This document shows positions 40,401 to 51,675 of a DNA stretch of 64,000 bases, piece after piece; the stretch's first letter is position 1, and every line of letters begins with the position of its first letter. The position numbers were made by a program, and so were the translations under genes. This stretch comes from Globodera rostochiensis (Eukaryota > Nematoda > Chromadorea > Rhabditida > Heteroderidae), in contig JAEVLN010000003.1 in assembly GCA_018350325.1 (NCBI GenBank), positions 4,106,745 through 4,170,744 of the forward strand. The letters run 5' to 3'. The notes under the pieces are model-generated. The model searched no databases. It was not told the DNA's origin and saw nothing but the letters and a program-made list of their open reading frames with translations.

Positions 40401-43400
40401 CGAGATTGAAGAAAAATGCTCGGTCGGGACATTGGCCAAAAATCTCGATCCTGATCAATCCCAACCAATTAAAAAAGGCTTGGTCGGGATCCCGATGTCG
40501 GAATCCCGAATTCAATCCCGCGGAATCGAGAAAATCCCTATTCAAGGCATTTACGCAAATTTAAATTATTTTAATTTTTCCCCAGGCGACCATCACATTG
40601 ACATTCAAATTAACGGCCGTTCCTTGGCCATCTGTCCGGTGGTGTGTCGTTGTGTGGCTGTTGCTGCTGACTCTGTGGCACGCGGACGCCAGGGGCCGAT
40701 TTGTGGCCAAGAATACGCCTTTGAGAGTGAAATATATTATTTTGTAATCAAACATTCTGTTTTTTTGCACATTTTAGTGCTTTTGGCACGCCCAACTCGG
40801 CCGGCACAGCTCCGTGCCGAATGTGTGGCCATGGACGGCACAAAACCCACCGGGTCCCCTGTTGCCGTACCGATTGAAATGGCGCCTGACAGCGATCGTA
40901 GTGGGCCGGATGATCAACGGCACCAGCGCTTTGTCGGCACTTTTCGGCCCTTGGCAAAGCCGCAACAATATCAGGTGGGCAGTTTTTTAATTTTCATTTC
41001 AATTTTAAAAGCCCTTTTAATATGCTTGATGTATATTTATGTATTCAGTCGTTTTTATAAATTGAAAAATAATTCCAAACTCAATTATTTATTATTAATC
41101 TGTTTTCAAATTTTAATTGTTAATTTTTAATAATGAAATTATATTTATTCTTTATTATTTCATAATTTAGGTATCTAAATTTAATTTTTTAATCGTTTTA
41201 AACCAATATGCTTTCAAATAAAAATTCAAAATGATTAATAAATTAAAAATAATTTAAAGTTTACGCTGTTCCGAGACGGTGTTGTCGTGGAGGAGCGCGT
41301 TTTTGAAGCAGTACAGGCACCGGCTGTTGATGAACCCGTGCGTCTGGTGCTGTTTCCGGAGCCTGTGCTAGTCGAACATGTGGCATCACTGGAATTGGAG
41401 CCCACCGGTGCCGGACCCGTGGACAGAGTGAAAGTGCAAATTTTTGGTACTTTTTAAAATTAAAACAATTGTTGGATTTTATGAAAAAATGTTTTTTACT
41501 ATAAATTATCAGAACCATCTGGCAACGAATTGCCTGTCGTTTTGCGAACCTATGCTGACGGAACAATTCGGGCTGAATGGCAACCGGCCAGCGAAGGTCG
41601 GCATCGGGTACGTTCTGTCACACTGGGACAAATGGTCATCAAAAAATGGGGAATATCTAATATTATTATTACTTATTACCACTAAAGATTGTTTAGCTGG
41701 GGTGGACAATATGTCAGCAAAAATTAGGCAGACTGTCAATAATCAATAAATAGCGTACTAATTAAAATATAGCACAGTTTTATTAACCAAAAATATTTTT
41801 TTTTACACAAATTATTTTAACCAAAATAGACAATCAGATGATTAATTAATTCATTTTTGAATTTGTGTTCAATTTAACTGTAAAAAAAGTGTATTTTTTA
41901 GTTTTTTTGCAACAAAAATTATTTGGAAAATTCAAATTTTGAGTTTGTCGTCCGTGACGGGTCCCGGCATTTGTGCGGCTCGCCGTTGCCCGTTTCCGTG
42001 TTGGATTTGTCCGCTGTTCGGCTGGTCGGACTTCATGCGGCCAGTGTCGGCGTGGAACAGAATTTTTCATGTAAAATAAAAAATAATGCGCCCCCTTAAA
42101 AATTGACATTTTTTTATTCTTAAACATAAATTTTCATTGAATTTTAATAAATTTTGAAGTTAAAATAATAAATACTTCGATTAGAGCCCTGCCAATCAAG
42201 ATCCGAGATTGTTCGATCGACCCAATTTTATCTAAATTTTTTTGAGTTTTCGATTGGTGCTCAATTTCCGGGCTCTAACTGCGATAGATATGTAAATGTT
42301 TCAATTTTCTCAAAAGTTTTTAAAAATAAATTATCAACACGATCACTTTTGCTTCTTTCTTTCTTTCTGTGCACACAAAACTCTTCAAAATATTCTTTCC
42401 CATTGTTCCGCTATATTTAATGTTTCTGCTCCAATTTCAAGTGGATTGGTCCAATTCCGGTGGCCAATGGGCTTCGGTTAGCGTTCAACACGAAAGCGGC
42501 GAGTTGGTCGGTCTAATTTTGTTAATTTACAATTTTAAATTGAATTTAAATTACTTAAACACTACCAAAAATAATTTTTGGGTTTACAATTTTTTTACCC
42601 ACAAAATAAATTTTGTAAAATTTTACCCCCTCAATAATTTGAATTTACACCCCCAATATAAATTTTTAAAATAATTTTACTCTTTTAGAATTTACACCCC
42701 AAATTAAATAAATAATTTTTTTTTAGATTTTCACGCCCAAAATTTACCCCTTAAAATTTTTTTTAGAACCAATAAATTTTAAAATAATTTTACCCCCTAA
42801 ATAATTATTTTTAATTTTTGTCTCTCATAAAAAAGGATATTTTTTTTTCAAATTCACAAAAATGAACATTTTTTAAACCTTTTTTATTTTATTTTTTATA
42901 TTGTTCTCTCTTTCAAAAAATTTTTTAGAGTCATTTCGCTAAAGAAAAGGCCATTTGTACAAATGAAAATGAATGAATTGGTCTAATAATGGCCGATGAT
43001 TATAATATTATATTACGCCCATTAATTTCTTTTACGCCTTTTCCATAATTTTGTTGTAAAGGCTTCGATTTTATGGAAAAGCAATTTGATGGATGGCAAT
43101 ATAAATTCAATTTTCCAAAAAAGTTATCGTTTTTTCTTTAAATGCTTTAATTTTTCTTAAATATTTTGATTTTAAAATTTGGAGTCTTCTTAACATTTTT
43201 CAACATTTAAAATTGAGATAAGTTACGCCTGAATTTGATTTTTTTCCCAAAAATTCGTTTTTTTGTTGCTAAATCTTTCTCTCCCCGCAAAATAATTTTT
43301 TGTATATTCGCCCCAAATTTTGAGTTACAATAATTACACAAAAATAAACTCTCTGCGGGCATAATTATGCCTTCTTTTGTCCATTCTTCTTAGCTGAAGT

Positions 43401-46400
43401 GCACGATGAAGCGCCAAAAGCGCGGTGTGCACGCCGTGTCCTTCACGCCGCGCCTGCCCGGACTGCATTTTTTGGTAAAAAGGGAAAATTGTAAATTTAA
43501 TTAATCACAAAAGCAATTAAATGCGATCAAAAATGTTTTGTTCGGAATCCCGACAAATCCCGAAGTCCTGACAATGATTTTTAGAATGTATTTGAAAATG
43601 TGTACCCGGGTTAATTAGGTAATTAATATTTACCTCTCTATTTTATATTTTAGACCATTCTGATAGACGCAATGATGTTGCCAGGTTAGCAAATAATATT
43701 ATGTTAAGCATTCTTTTTGTTTTGATGTAAGAATAAGGGCATTAAATTCAAAATTTCTACGAATTTTTGAATCTTTTGGCAGAATGTCCGTACGAATGCG
43801 TGGTTGGCGCCGAAGGCGCGCCGTTGGCGCGCGGCGACGCGTTGGCCAAAGCGCAGCGTGGCAAAACGGCACGCTTTGAAGTTTCGCCGGGCACTGCAGC
43901 GGCATCGCGCGAATTGGACGTCGTCGTGACGAGTGCGGGAAATTCGTTGAAAATAAAATCATAGATGCGCAGGGGGGGGGGGGGGTACACTTTGTTGCAT
44001 CGCTCCCCCCCCCCCCCCCTTGCGCATCTATGAATAAAATTTTTGACATTTTTTAATTCAAAAAATGGTTTATTTTTAGAGTACAAATTAAAACAAAGTG
44101 TGATTTTTTTATATAACAAATTACTTTATGATTTTTTACACATTTTATTTTAATGACAATTTGTTTTTATGTTTGCTTTGGCGTTCCGTTCACTGTTTGC
44201 TTTTTGTGCTAATTTGAAATTTTTGAATGCTTTTTGCTGTATTGTATATTCATTCTCGTTTCGTACATTTTATCCAAACTAATATTTAATTTAAATAAGC
44301 AATTTTCCTCCCAATTTTTTGCTCAATAAATTAATATAAATTATTTAAAACAAAAAAAAACAAAAAAATTTTGCAGACCCCCAAGGCAGTCCGTTGCCCG
44401 TCCGCTGCTACAAACAACAGGACGACAGTTATTGGGTCGAGTTCGCGCCCGAAGTTTGCGGTAGGTATTTTCTTATGCTTTTAATATTATTTTGAGTCAA
44501 ATAATTTTTTGGCACATTTTTTTTGGATATTTTAAAACTTTGTCAATTTTTGTTTACCAAAAAAGGAACAGATTTTTTTGGTTAATTAAATATTTTAGTG
44601 CATTAATAATTTATTATTTTCGAAGTGTTTTTAGCCGTCCAATAATTGTTTTTTGAATTTTGTTTGACATATTTTTGTTCATTTGATTTTTTAATTGAAA
44701 ATGAATTGTTTTAATTATTAATTTTTTGCATTTTTTAGGCTCCCACAGCGTGGAGGTAATGTTCGGGGAGCAGCCCGTGCCCGGCTCCCCCTTTCACTGT
44801 GAAGTGGTCGACCCGCGACGTGTCCAAGTGCACGGCGTGGACAGGCCGTTCACAATGCGAACAATGGCCAATTTTATTGGTGCGCATTTTTTTATTGCAA
44901 ATTTTTGTAAAATTAAAAAATGATTTTACTAATTTACTTTCATTTTTAGCTTAATAATAATAATAGATTTCAGTTTTAAATAAATAAATAAATATAAAAA
45001 TATTTAAGTATTTGTTTAGCGACCAATACAAATAATAATTAGGGCCCGGAGTTTCAAAGCAATTGCCCTTTTTTGTTGCGAATACGCTTTGAAAATTAAG
45101 CTCAAAAATAGAATTTAATTCACTTTGATTTATAGCGACTTTTTAGTTGACTATAAATGCCTATTTTGCCATTTTTGAAGTTTTAGTGCCTTTTTTAGCA
45201 TTAAATTTTCTTAAGAAAAATGCAATAAAACGAAAAATATAAAGAACACTTCGAAAAATCTGAGCTCTAATAGTAAGAATCAGAAAGTTTTATGCTTAAT
45301 TTTACAAATAAAATAGATTTTTTAAATAAATAATAAATAAAATAAATAATATTTTCCAATTTTCAGTAAGCCGGAAAGGTGCCGGGAATGGTCCATTGGC
45401 GATTGAATTGGTAGACCCTCAGAATGAACAAGTCACGCTGGACAGGGTTTGAAATTGTCAATTTTTTTTTTGCGAGAAATTTTATATTTAATTTTTTAGG
45501 TACTGAATTCGACCGGCGACGAATCATTCACTTTTCTTCCCACCCGTCTTGGGCCTCACAAATTGGGCCTCAAATTGGCCGGCTTTGCGGTACAAGGTGT
45601 GTAAGATCCGACATTTTATGACGAAACTCGACCGAGACTTGATCCCGAGACGCCCAAAAGACCCGACATTTTACGAGACTTGATCCCGAGACTTGATCCC
45701 GAGACGCCCAAAAGACCCGACATTTTACGAGACTTGACCTCGAGACTCTCTCGAGCGAGCATCATTAGTGTCAACAATATACAACAAATTTTCGCACCCA
45801 TTCGTTAAATTTCAACATTTTTAAAATAGCCCCATTTTTAGGCTCTCCCTTTTCACTGGTTGTTGAGGAACAAAGAGAGCCATGCGTTTACGGCGCTGCA
45901 CTTGGTGAGCTTGGAATTTTTAAAAAGATTTATTTTAAATTTTGAATAGCTTTTTCCTATTTAATTTTTAATTATAAGACTATGCAATTGAACGGGGTCA
46001 ACAGGCGTCGATGATTTTTGATCCGAACAAAAAGTCTGGAGGACTGAAGGTCAGTCAGTGCCTAAAAAGAGACAATTTGGCGACAAAGACAAATCTGAAT
46101 TGTTTTTCATCAAAAAGATCGATGTCCGAGGCCCCTCCGGGGACAGAGTGAAGCATGGCACCAATCGACGGCCCGATGACAGCACCGAAATTTCATTCAA
46201 ACCTCAGGAAGTCGGCAATTACACGGTGGATGTCTTGTTCAACAACAGGGCCGTCCATGGTTGGGCATGTTTAATTATTTTTTTTGTTGTTCATTTTTAA
46301 TTATTTTTAAAGAATAAATTATTTGCAGGCTCTCCCTACATTGTGGCGGTGGTTGACCCGTCCAAAGTGTTGGTCAACAACGAAAGGTTGCGGCCTGTCG

Positions 46401-49400
46401 ATGGACTGCTCCAACTTGACGCCGGCCAGCGCAACGTGTTGGACGTGGACACAACGGGGGCTGGACCTGGTAAGATATAACGAAATGGAAAACATTTTTT
46501 TGTTGTTAAATGTTTACAAAAAAAACATTTTTAAATTTAGTAAAACTTCGTGTGGAAGTGCGCGACGGGGACGGCGAACTGCTGGGCGGTGAGACAGCAG
46601 CTGCCGAAATGAACGCGTTGGACAATCACAACAAACATCAGCTGTTGTTCACACCACCGAAGGTCGGCAAGTACAAGCTGTACTTGTATTGTTCGGGTGA
46701 GGCATATAAAATTGGCTTAAAAAATATATATTTATAATTTTGTGAATTTTAAATTATTTGAATTTCGAAAAATTCATCGATCAAGATTTGTGCAAGATCG
46801 CTAAAAACTCCCAAAAAACATTTCAAAAATCACGATAATTTCTTTGATCGCGAGATTTTCATTGAAAATCTCTAAAATTTCGACGAAAATCCCGATCGGT
46901 TCCGGGCTCTATACAAAACTGAACAATAATCTTTATGTATTTTATAAATTCATTTAAAAACAAATAAAATAAAATTATGTGTCAGAATTGGTGGTTCCCA
47001 GCGCCTACCCGCTGTTGGCAATTGCCGAAAAAACGGGCCAACCCGCGGAGGAAGACCGGGATGAAATGAGCAAAGTGAGGAGACAACTATTAATTTATAA
47101 AACAATTTTGTGCCAATTAATTTGGGGGGGGGGGGGGACATTAATCTGAACCATTAACTAACTGTTTTTTAATTAATTTTGTTTAATTTATATTTATTTC
47201 ATTTTTAAAGGTTATTTTGCGTGGCGAAGGACTTTCAATTGCGCGCGTCAGAGAGCCGGCAGAATTTATTATTGACGCCTCCGAAGTGCACGCAAATGTT
47301 GGGAAAGTTAGCGCCGCGCTGCTGGGGGAGAGGGCGGACGTAATTTATTAAAAAAAGAAAATTGTTTTTTTTTTGTTTTAATTTTTATTTAATTTTTAAA
47401 GGTTCCGGTCAAAGTGTCCGCTCTCAGGAATCAAGTCTATAAGGTTTTGTTAAACAAAAAAACATTAAAAATATAATTCAAATTATTTTTAAAAACATTT
47501 TTAGGCCATTTACACGCCGTTGATGGGCGGCACGTATCAATTGGTGGTTCAAATTGACGCCAAAAATGTGCCGGGATCGCCAAGCACAGTGAGCAAAAAG
47601 CGTGAAATTTTAATTAATAATTTAAATTTTTCTTTGTTTTGTTATCATTTAATATTTTAAAAATGTTCAGGTCCAAGTGCACAGCAACCAGTTGCCCGCT
47701 GAACTGATCGAAGTTGACGTCAGACCGCTCAAGTTTGGCGTTATCAATGAAGATTTGAGGTGCAATATAAAAATATATTTTATTAATTTTAGTAAAAAAT
47801 AAATAAATTGGTAAAATTAATTTTAAAAATTGTCAGGACGATGATTGATGCGCGAAAGGCAACCGCCGGACATTTGTCCGCCCAATGTTCGGGACCAACG
47901 AGGCCCGAATATTGCGAATTGTTGGACAATCGTGACGGAACGGTTAGTTAAATGTTAAATATTTAATTTTGTTTGCTTTGTTTATTTATTTAATTTGAAT
48001 TATTTCAAAATATTAAAAAACCTTTTTTATGCTTTTATTTTATTCATTAAAATCAATTTTGTTTAAATTAACATTATACCTAGAGACCAGACTTGAGCTT
48101 CGAGCGAGATCTCGACTCGAGATTCACGAGATCTCGAGACGAGATCTCGTCTCGACCGGTCTCTAATTATACCAAGTAATTAATTGTCTTTATTTGCATT
48201 TAATTTTAAACCCTTTTTTATAATATATAATTTTAAATATTGCGTTTTATTGTTTTTTTCAGTACGTTCTCCGCGTTCGGCCAAAGGAATTGGGGCGCCA
48301 TTCGTTGACCATTAAATACGACAACGAAAATGTGCCCGGCTCGCCAATCGTTTTTAACGTCACAAATCCGCCCGACCCGACAAAAGGTCGCGCGCAAAAT
48401 TATTTAAAAAGGCTTCACAATGACATTATGCCAAATTTTAATCTTTTAAAAATAACCCAAATTCTTAATTTTAAAAAATGTTCAGTGAAAGTTTACGGGC
48501 CCGGCATTGAGCACGGCATTCTGCACTCCTTCAAGTCCAATTTTGTTGTTGAAACAAAGGGTTTGTTTATTTATTTGGCAAACAAATTGCTGAAAATGCC
48601 CCCATTTTCAGGTGCCGGTGCTGGCCAACTGACTGTCCGGGTTAGGGGCCCTAAGGGAGCGTTTAATGTCGAAATGCAAAGGGACACGGCACAGGAAAGG
48701 ACCATTCATTGCAAGTGGGCAACTTTTAAATTTAACAATTTGCGCTTGAAATGGAACAGAGCGGTTTTTTGGGCAAAAATAGCCGGAAGATGTAATGGGC
48801 AACGGGGACTAATGGGCAAAAACTGGGACTAATGGGCAAAAACCGGGACTAATGGGCAAAAACCCGGGACTAATGGGCAAAAACCCGGGACTAATGGGCA
48901 AAAACCCGGGACTAATGGGCAAAAACCGGGACTAATGGACAAAAACTGGGACTAATGGGCAAAAACCCGGGACTAATGGGCAAAAACCCGGGACTAATGG
49001 GCAAAAACCCGGGACTAATGGGCAAAAACCCGGGACTAATGGGCAAAAACCGGGACTAATGGGCAAAAACCCGGGACTAATGGGCAAAAACTGGGACTAA
49101 TGGACAAAAATCGGGACTAATGGACAAAAACTGGGACTAATGGACAAAAATTGGGACTAATGGACAAAAACTGGGACTAATGGACAAAAATCGGGACTAA
49201 TGGACAAAAACTGGGACTAATGGGCAAAAACCCGGGACTAATGGGCAAAAACCGGGACTAATGGGCAAAAACCCGGGATTAATGGACAAAAACTGGGACT
49301 AATGGACAAAAATCGGGACTAATGGACAAAAACTGGGACTAATGGACAAAAATTGGGACTAATGGACAAAAACTGGGACTAATGGACAAAAATCGGGACT

Positions 49401-50399
49401 AATGGACAAAAACTGGGACTAATGGGCAAAAACCCGGGACTAATGGGCAAAAACTAGGACTAATGGGCAAAAACCCGGGATTAATGGACAAAAACTGGGA
49501 CTAATGGACAAAAATTGGGACTAATGGACAAAAACTGGGACTAATGGACAAAAATCGGGACTAATGGACAAAAACTGGGACTAATGGGCAAAAACCCGGG
49601 ACTAATGGGCAAAAACTAGGACTAATGGGCAAAAACCCGGGATTAATGGACAAAAACTGGGACTAATGGACAAAAACCGGGACTATGGATAAAAAAACAA
49701 AGAAAAAAACTGGACTATATACCTAATAAGTATGTTTGAAGGATTTTGAAAAAACCAGTACCAAATTTCAGTCCCAAAATGGGCATTTCAGTACCAGTCC
49801 CCTCGCAAAATTAGACATAAAATCCCATTTTTGTAACAAAATAACTTTTTTAGGTATGAGCCTCGGGAACCTGGCGACTACCAAGTCGAAGTCAAATGGC
49901 ATGGTCACCACGTGCCGGGTGAGAGGAAAAATAAACAAATTTTTTTTATCTTTTTTTGTTCTTTCCGCAGGTTCGCCCTTTTTCGTGTTAATTGTGGACA
50001 CTGAACATGAACTGCAACGATTTTTGGCTGTAAAATTTATCAGAAAAAATGCGATTGTTTTTTACATAAAATTTTTTTTACAATTTTTAGGGCGGCGCCC
50101 CCTCCCCGACGCCGACGTCTCCGTTTGTGCCACCCGGATGGATGCCACCGCCGCCGCCGCCGGGCGTTTTGCCCTTGCCACCGATTATGCCATCACCGCC
50201 GGTGAATAAACATAAAATAATTTAAAATTATTGAAAATTGCGAATCAAAAGTCCTCAAACAAAAATTTCTTTTTAAATTAATTGTCAAAAATTTCAGCCT
50301 CATTTTCGCGGGCCCCATTTGAAGGCGATGCAAATGCTGCCACCGCCGTCGCCGGCCCATCATCAGCAAGCCATTTATGGCGCCAGGCACCACTACTGA
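17984..50399 (+). CDS. Filamin-repeat protein (fln-2-like), whole gene
   Basis: Spliced model of 81 exons, 8,505 coding bases, about 2,834 residues; every phase closes to a single stop at 50397-50399. Filamins are cytoskeletal scaffolds built from Ig-like repeats of about 95 residues. About 23 are recognisable by recurring marks: [V/I]DA..AG.G.[L/I] near the start, FTP...G.Y/H in the middle, and FN...V.GSPF at the end. The order is repeats 1-6, a Ser/Pro/Gln-rich linker of about 410 residues, repeats 7-23, and a Pro-rich tail. No calponin-homology (actin-binding) domains or canonical dimerisation ending are seen. That resembles divergent nematode filamins such as fln-2 isoforms more than canonical filamin; the paralogue is inferred. 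CH exons could lie outside the window, but ATG 17984 follows a TTTTTAG at 17957-17963 suitable for trans-splicing. See sub-entries for exons. Confidence 0.85.
19600..19680. repeat. TCCGGACA-rich repeat in filamin intron 7
   Basis: GATGTAATCGGATGCCAAAA then TGTCGGAACCCGGACATTTC. It shares the GATGTAA.CGGATGCC start with the elements at 21083-21170 and 39866-40365. Confidence 0.5.
20677..20826. mobile_element. 150-bp TIR element, TAGGGTTGGCA ends
   Basis: Starts TAGGGTTGGCACC and ends TGCCAACCCTA, inverted ends of about 11 bases, with a GC-rich interior of GGGGTCGGGGTT words. Lies in a filamin intron. Similar starts occur at 34951 (TAGGGTTGGCACTC), 13731 and 55998. Confidence 0.6.
21083..21170. 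mobile_element. Short TIR-like element with TCCGGA words
   Basis: GCATGTAACCGGATGCCAAA at the left and TCCGTTTACATCCC at the right are approximate inverted ends; the interior repeats AAAATGTCCGGAA. Same family as the expanded copy at 39866-40365. Confidence 0.5.
23463..23580. repeat. Two-copy direct repeat
   Basis: GTTAATCCGATCTGGGGTTG then AGACCAT occurs at about 23464 and 23527, each followed by a TGATCAGGG.ACTTGA block. About 60-base period. Confidence 0.8.
27850..28540. repeat. 22-bp minisatellite, about 31 units
   Basis: Array of CTGATTTTGAGGCCTTGGYR plus two to three variable bases; some units lack one T or have a 21-base form. It is open on the minus strand as a Lys/Gln/Asn-rich repeat of over 200 residues (SKSECQGLKIRTPRPQNQN type). 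The frame is maintained only by repeat length, so I treat it as non-coding. Confidence 0.92.
29740..29899 (+). CDS. Alternative first exon of filamin (short isoform)
   Basis: ATG at 29740 opens MSSGGGGLGQPLSSPRYV, then SQLYVIPAVDAAEAG. The acceptor of exon 17 (CCTGCAG, ending 29818) lies inside this frame, and both routes give the same downstream reading frame: spliced exon 16 ends in G, giving GTT (Val), and the unspliced read also gives Val. Thus a transcript starting here would encode about 2,312 residues, starting within repeat 6. The Gly/Ser-rich leader looks like a genuine N-terminus. Expression evidence is lacking. Confidence 0.65.
29819..33766 (+). CDS. Filamin exons 17-30: repeat 6 and disordered linker
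   Basis: Exons: 29819-29899, 30003-30089, 30314-30397, 30558-30715, 30772-30945, 31061-31141, 31469-31594, 31671-31766, 31917-32001, 32249-32541, 32851-32939, 33034-33157, 33458-33532, 33608-33766. Repeat 6 ends at TFNGLQVHGCPIEVDV. Exons 20-28 encode about 400 residues of Ser/Pro/Ala/Gln-rich sequence: SSAYHSSVSPHADTAS, GGGSGSGGD, a run of about 11 Gln (32379-32409), two SSKHS words and a KKKKD-like basic part later. It is probably a flexible hinge that takes partners or phosphorylation (inferred). Exon 29 (GKEVEVKLDGLKLGKEDV) begins repeat 7. Exon 30 lacks an AG just before GTGGTAACG at 33608; an AG at 33564-33565 is also in phase but adds an AT-rich stretch. Confidence 0.72.
31248..31318. 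repeat. Dispersed repeat, copy 2 (pair at 3990-4062)
   Basis: In a filamin intron. About 80% similar by eye to the copy upstream of the first TIR element; see that entry. Confidence 0.6.
34153..43684 (+). CDS. Filamin exons 31-58: repeats 7 to 15
   Basis: Exons: 34153-34191, 34245-34397, 34745-34857, 35261-35347, 35440-35551, 35784-35880, 36143-36229, 36289-36369, 36520-36629, 36686-36787, 37254-37386, 37633-37733, 37979-38080, 38375-38476, 38609-38664, 38732-38805, 38881-38949, 39099-39231, 39352-39437, 39737-39820, 40586-40726, 40778-40974, 41260-41446, 41513-41607, 41944-42070, 42442-42506, 43394-43474, 43654-43684. Landmarks: VEFTVDAGRAGFGNLEMAIK, RGSPFEVHIL, a Lys-rich insert (GKKKKDKKSKQ), EDSPFTCRVYD, VVDASQAGVGNLEVAVNEG, PVPGSPFTCHLL, SVPGSPFTVKAFD, EIIVSVGKRNVPNYVQAEG and CGSPLPVSVLD. 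Introns after 37733, 38476 and 39231 start with GC. Phases close throughout. Confidence 0.8.
36829..37242. repeat. 40-bp minisatellite in filamin intron 40
   Basis: About ten nearly identical units of AAATATTTTGAAACCCTCAA plus TCTTTCAAATAATAATTTTA. One unit carries two substitutions (CAGTCTTTCAAACG). It ends 12 bases before the acceptor of exon 41. Confidence 0.95.
39866..40365. repeat. 33-bp minisatellite inside a TIR-like element, filamin intron 50
   Basis: Units of TTGTTGAGTCCGGCATGCCG plus GGGATTCCGGACA, some shorter, about 14 copies. The array starts with AGTAACCGGATTCTGGACA and ends with TTTGGCATCCGGTTACATCT, which are approximate inverted ends and match the family at 21083. It looks like internal expansion of a TIR element. 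Confidence 0.85.
42507..43393. other. AT-rich filamin intron 56
   Basis: No gene or clear repeat beyond T-rich runs and irregular AATTTTACCCCC words at 42610-42800. Confidence 0.5.
43783..50399 (+). CDS. Filamin exons 59-81: repeats 16-23 and Pro-rich tail
   Basis: Exons: 43783-43932, 44377-44460, 44739-44879, 45367-45446, 45500-45596, 45842-45904, 45979-46049, 46118-46259, 46329-46469, 46541-46696, 46986-47074, 47211-47339, 47402-47443, 47505-47588, 47671-47759, 47837-47942, 48263-48386, 48486-48560, 48612-48714, 49854-49918, 49971-50029, 50091-50201, 50298-50399. Landmarks: PQGSPLPVRC, PVPGSPFHCEVVDP, GSPFSLVVEE, IDVRGPSGDRV, GSPYIVAVVDP, NVPGSPSTVQVH, NVPGSPIVFNV, VRVRGPKGAFNVEMQ and HVPGSPFFVLIVD. 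The last two exons give a Pro-rich tail (PTPTSPFVPPGWMPPPPPPG ... RHHY-stop) in place of the usual C-terminal dimerisation repeat, so dimerisation by the standard filamin route is doubtful (inferred). Confidence 0.82.
43957..44036. repeat. Hairpin with poly-G / poly-C arms in a filamin intron
   Basis: ATAGATGCGCA followed by about 13 G, a spacer of about 20 bases, about 14 C, then TTGCGCATCTAT: an almost perfect inverted repeat. A looser relative is at 11560-11612 (CATAGATGGCCAAG, G run, C run). Confidence 0.8.
48790..49695. repeat. 19-21-bp minisatellite, about 45 units, filamin intron 77
   Basis: Units of GGGACTAATGGGCAAAAACC with GGGC/GGAC and CCC/CT/TC variants. Blocks of variants repeat as higher-order units, for example the series near 49080-49210 recurring at 49280-49410. 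Located 160 bases before exon 78. Confidence 0.95.
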
Positions 50400-51675
50400 A
50401 ATTTGAATCTTTAAATTTGCCGCCCAAAAAAAATCGGAACGCCAGACAAATATTTTATTTTCAAATACTGCCTTGTTTATTTCACACGCTCATCGAAATC
50501 CTTCTCATCGCTAAGAATGTGGCCGGCCCTCTCTCTACAATTTTGAACCGGGGGGACATTTTGTCGATAGTTTGTGTAGCAAATTGATTATGGCATATTG
50601 TTATAAAGCCCCAAAAATTAGACAATTTGTCCCTAAAGTATTTGTCCAACGAATTTAAATCATATTTTTTAAGACACAAAAATGACAAAATTCTTCACTT
50701 TTCATAAGATGCATTCAAATTTCTATAATTCATAAACGCAACAACCACTACCGTATTTACAGTGTCCAAACTTAATGAATGAACTAACTCTCTAGCTCTC
50801 TGCCCTTCCTTCTCCCGTTTCTCTTTCTCTCTTCCCTATACTCTTTCTCTATTTATCGATTGATTATTACGTAAATTCCGCCCTCAAAAATTTACACTTA
50901 AATCATGTTTATTGAAATGAAGACCGCCTTATTTTGATGTGAAACATAACGAAATTGGCATAAAATTTTATTGAATTAAAAAGTTTTGTGCGCAAAAGTT
51001 GCAAAAAATTCAAACACTTTGAAACATTTAATTTTATCGGCAAAAGTGCCGCGAATCGCGAAAAAAAGTGTCACGAATCGGGGACAACGCGCCTCACAAA
51101 TCAGTGAGGCGGGACCAGGGGTGCCACGTGCCTTTTGGCATTTTGATTTTTGTGCAAATTTTTTGGCATCCACAATTTCTCCAATTTAAACAGCATTAAG
51201 TTGAGAGGATTCGGTTCTGTCCGCAACTGACGACCAATTCATGCAAATTCAAATTGCTGTTTTTCGCGCTCTTTAATTGTACGAATTTAATACCATTCGA
51301 AAGCCCTTGATTCGTAGAAGCTATTTGTAAGCAAGAGATAAGCGATTGGAGAGCTCTCGAGAAGGTTATGCCCTCATAGTAAGCTTATAACGGTATCAAA
51401 AAATAGATTTTGGTTGGCTACGAAAAGAAAGAAAAAAAGTTTGAGAGGAACGAATCGTTTTTTTTGCCTTTTTTTACATCAAAAGTATTTAATAATTTTA
51501 AAAACCGCAAGCAATAATAGTTGATAAACACAAAAGGTCAGACCAATAGTTAAAATATGTCCCAATCAAAGTTCACCCGTCGTCAATCGGACCAATCAGT
51601 CTTCGCCATCAGAAATCTAAAAATAGAAATGATAACAAACAATTAATTTTTAAAAATCGGCAATCAAATTTACCG
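50400..51675. other. Convergent intergenic region, filamin and NADAR gene
   Basis: Contains both 3' UTRs. A CTCT-rich tract lies at 50790-50850. A minus-strand acceptor at about 51619 following a donor right after the NADAR stop codon suggests a 3'-UTR intron. No other gene is seen. Confidence 0.5.

Noticed and set aside
39669..40439. Minus-strand frame of 256 codons with CRTQQCPES repeats
   Set aside because: Product of the 33-bp array inside a filamin intron.
40393..41130. A single 245-codon exon in filamin
   Set aside because: The open frame includes intron sequence; a GT-AG intron at 40727-40777 restores the filamin pattern on both sides.
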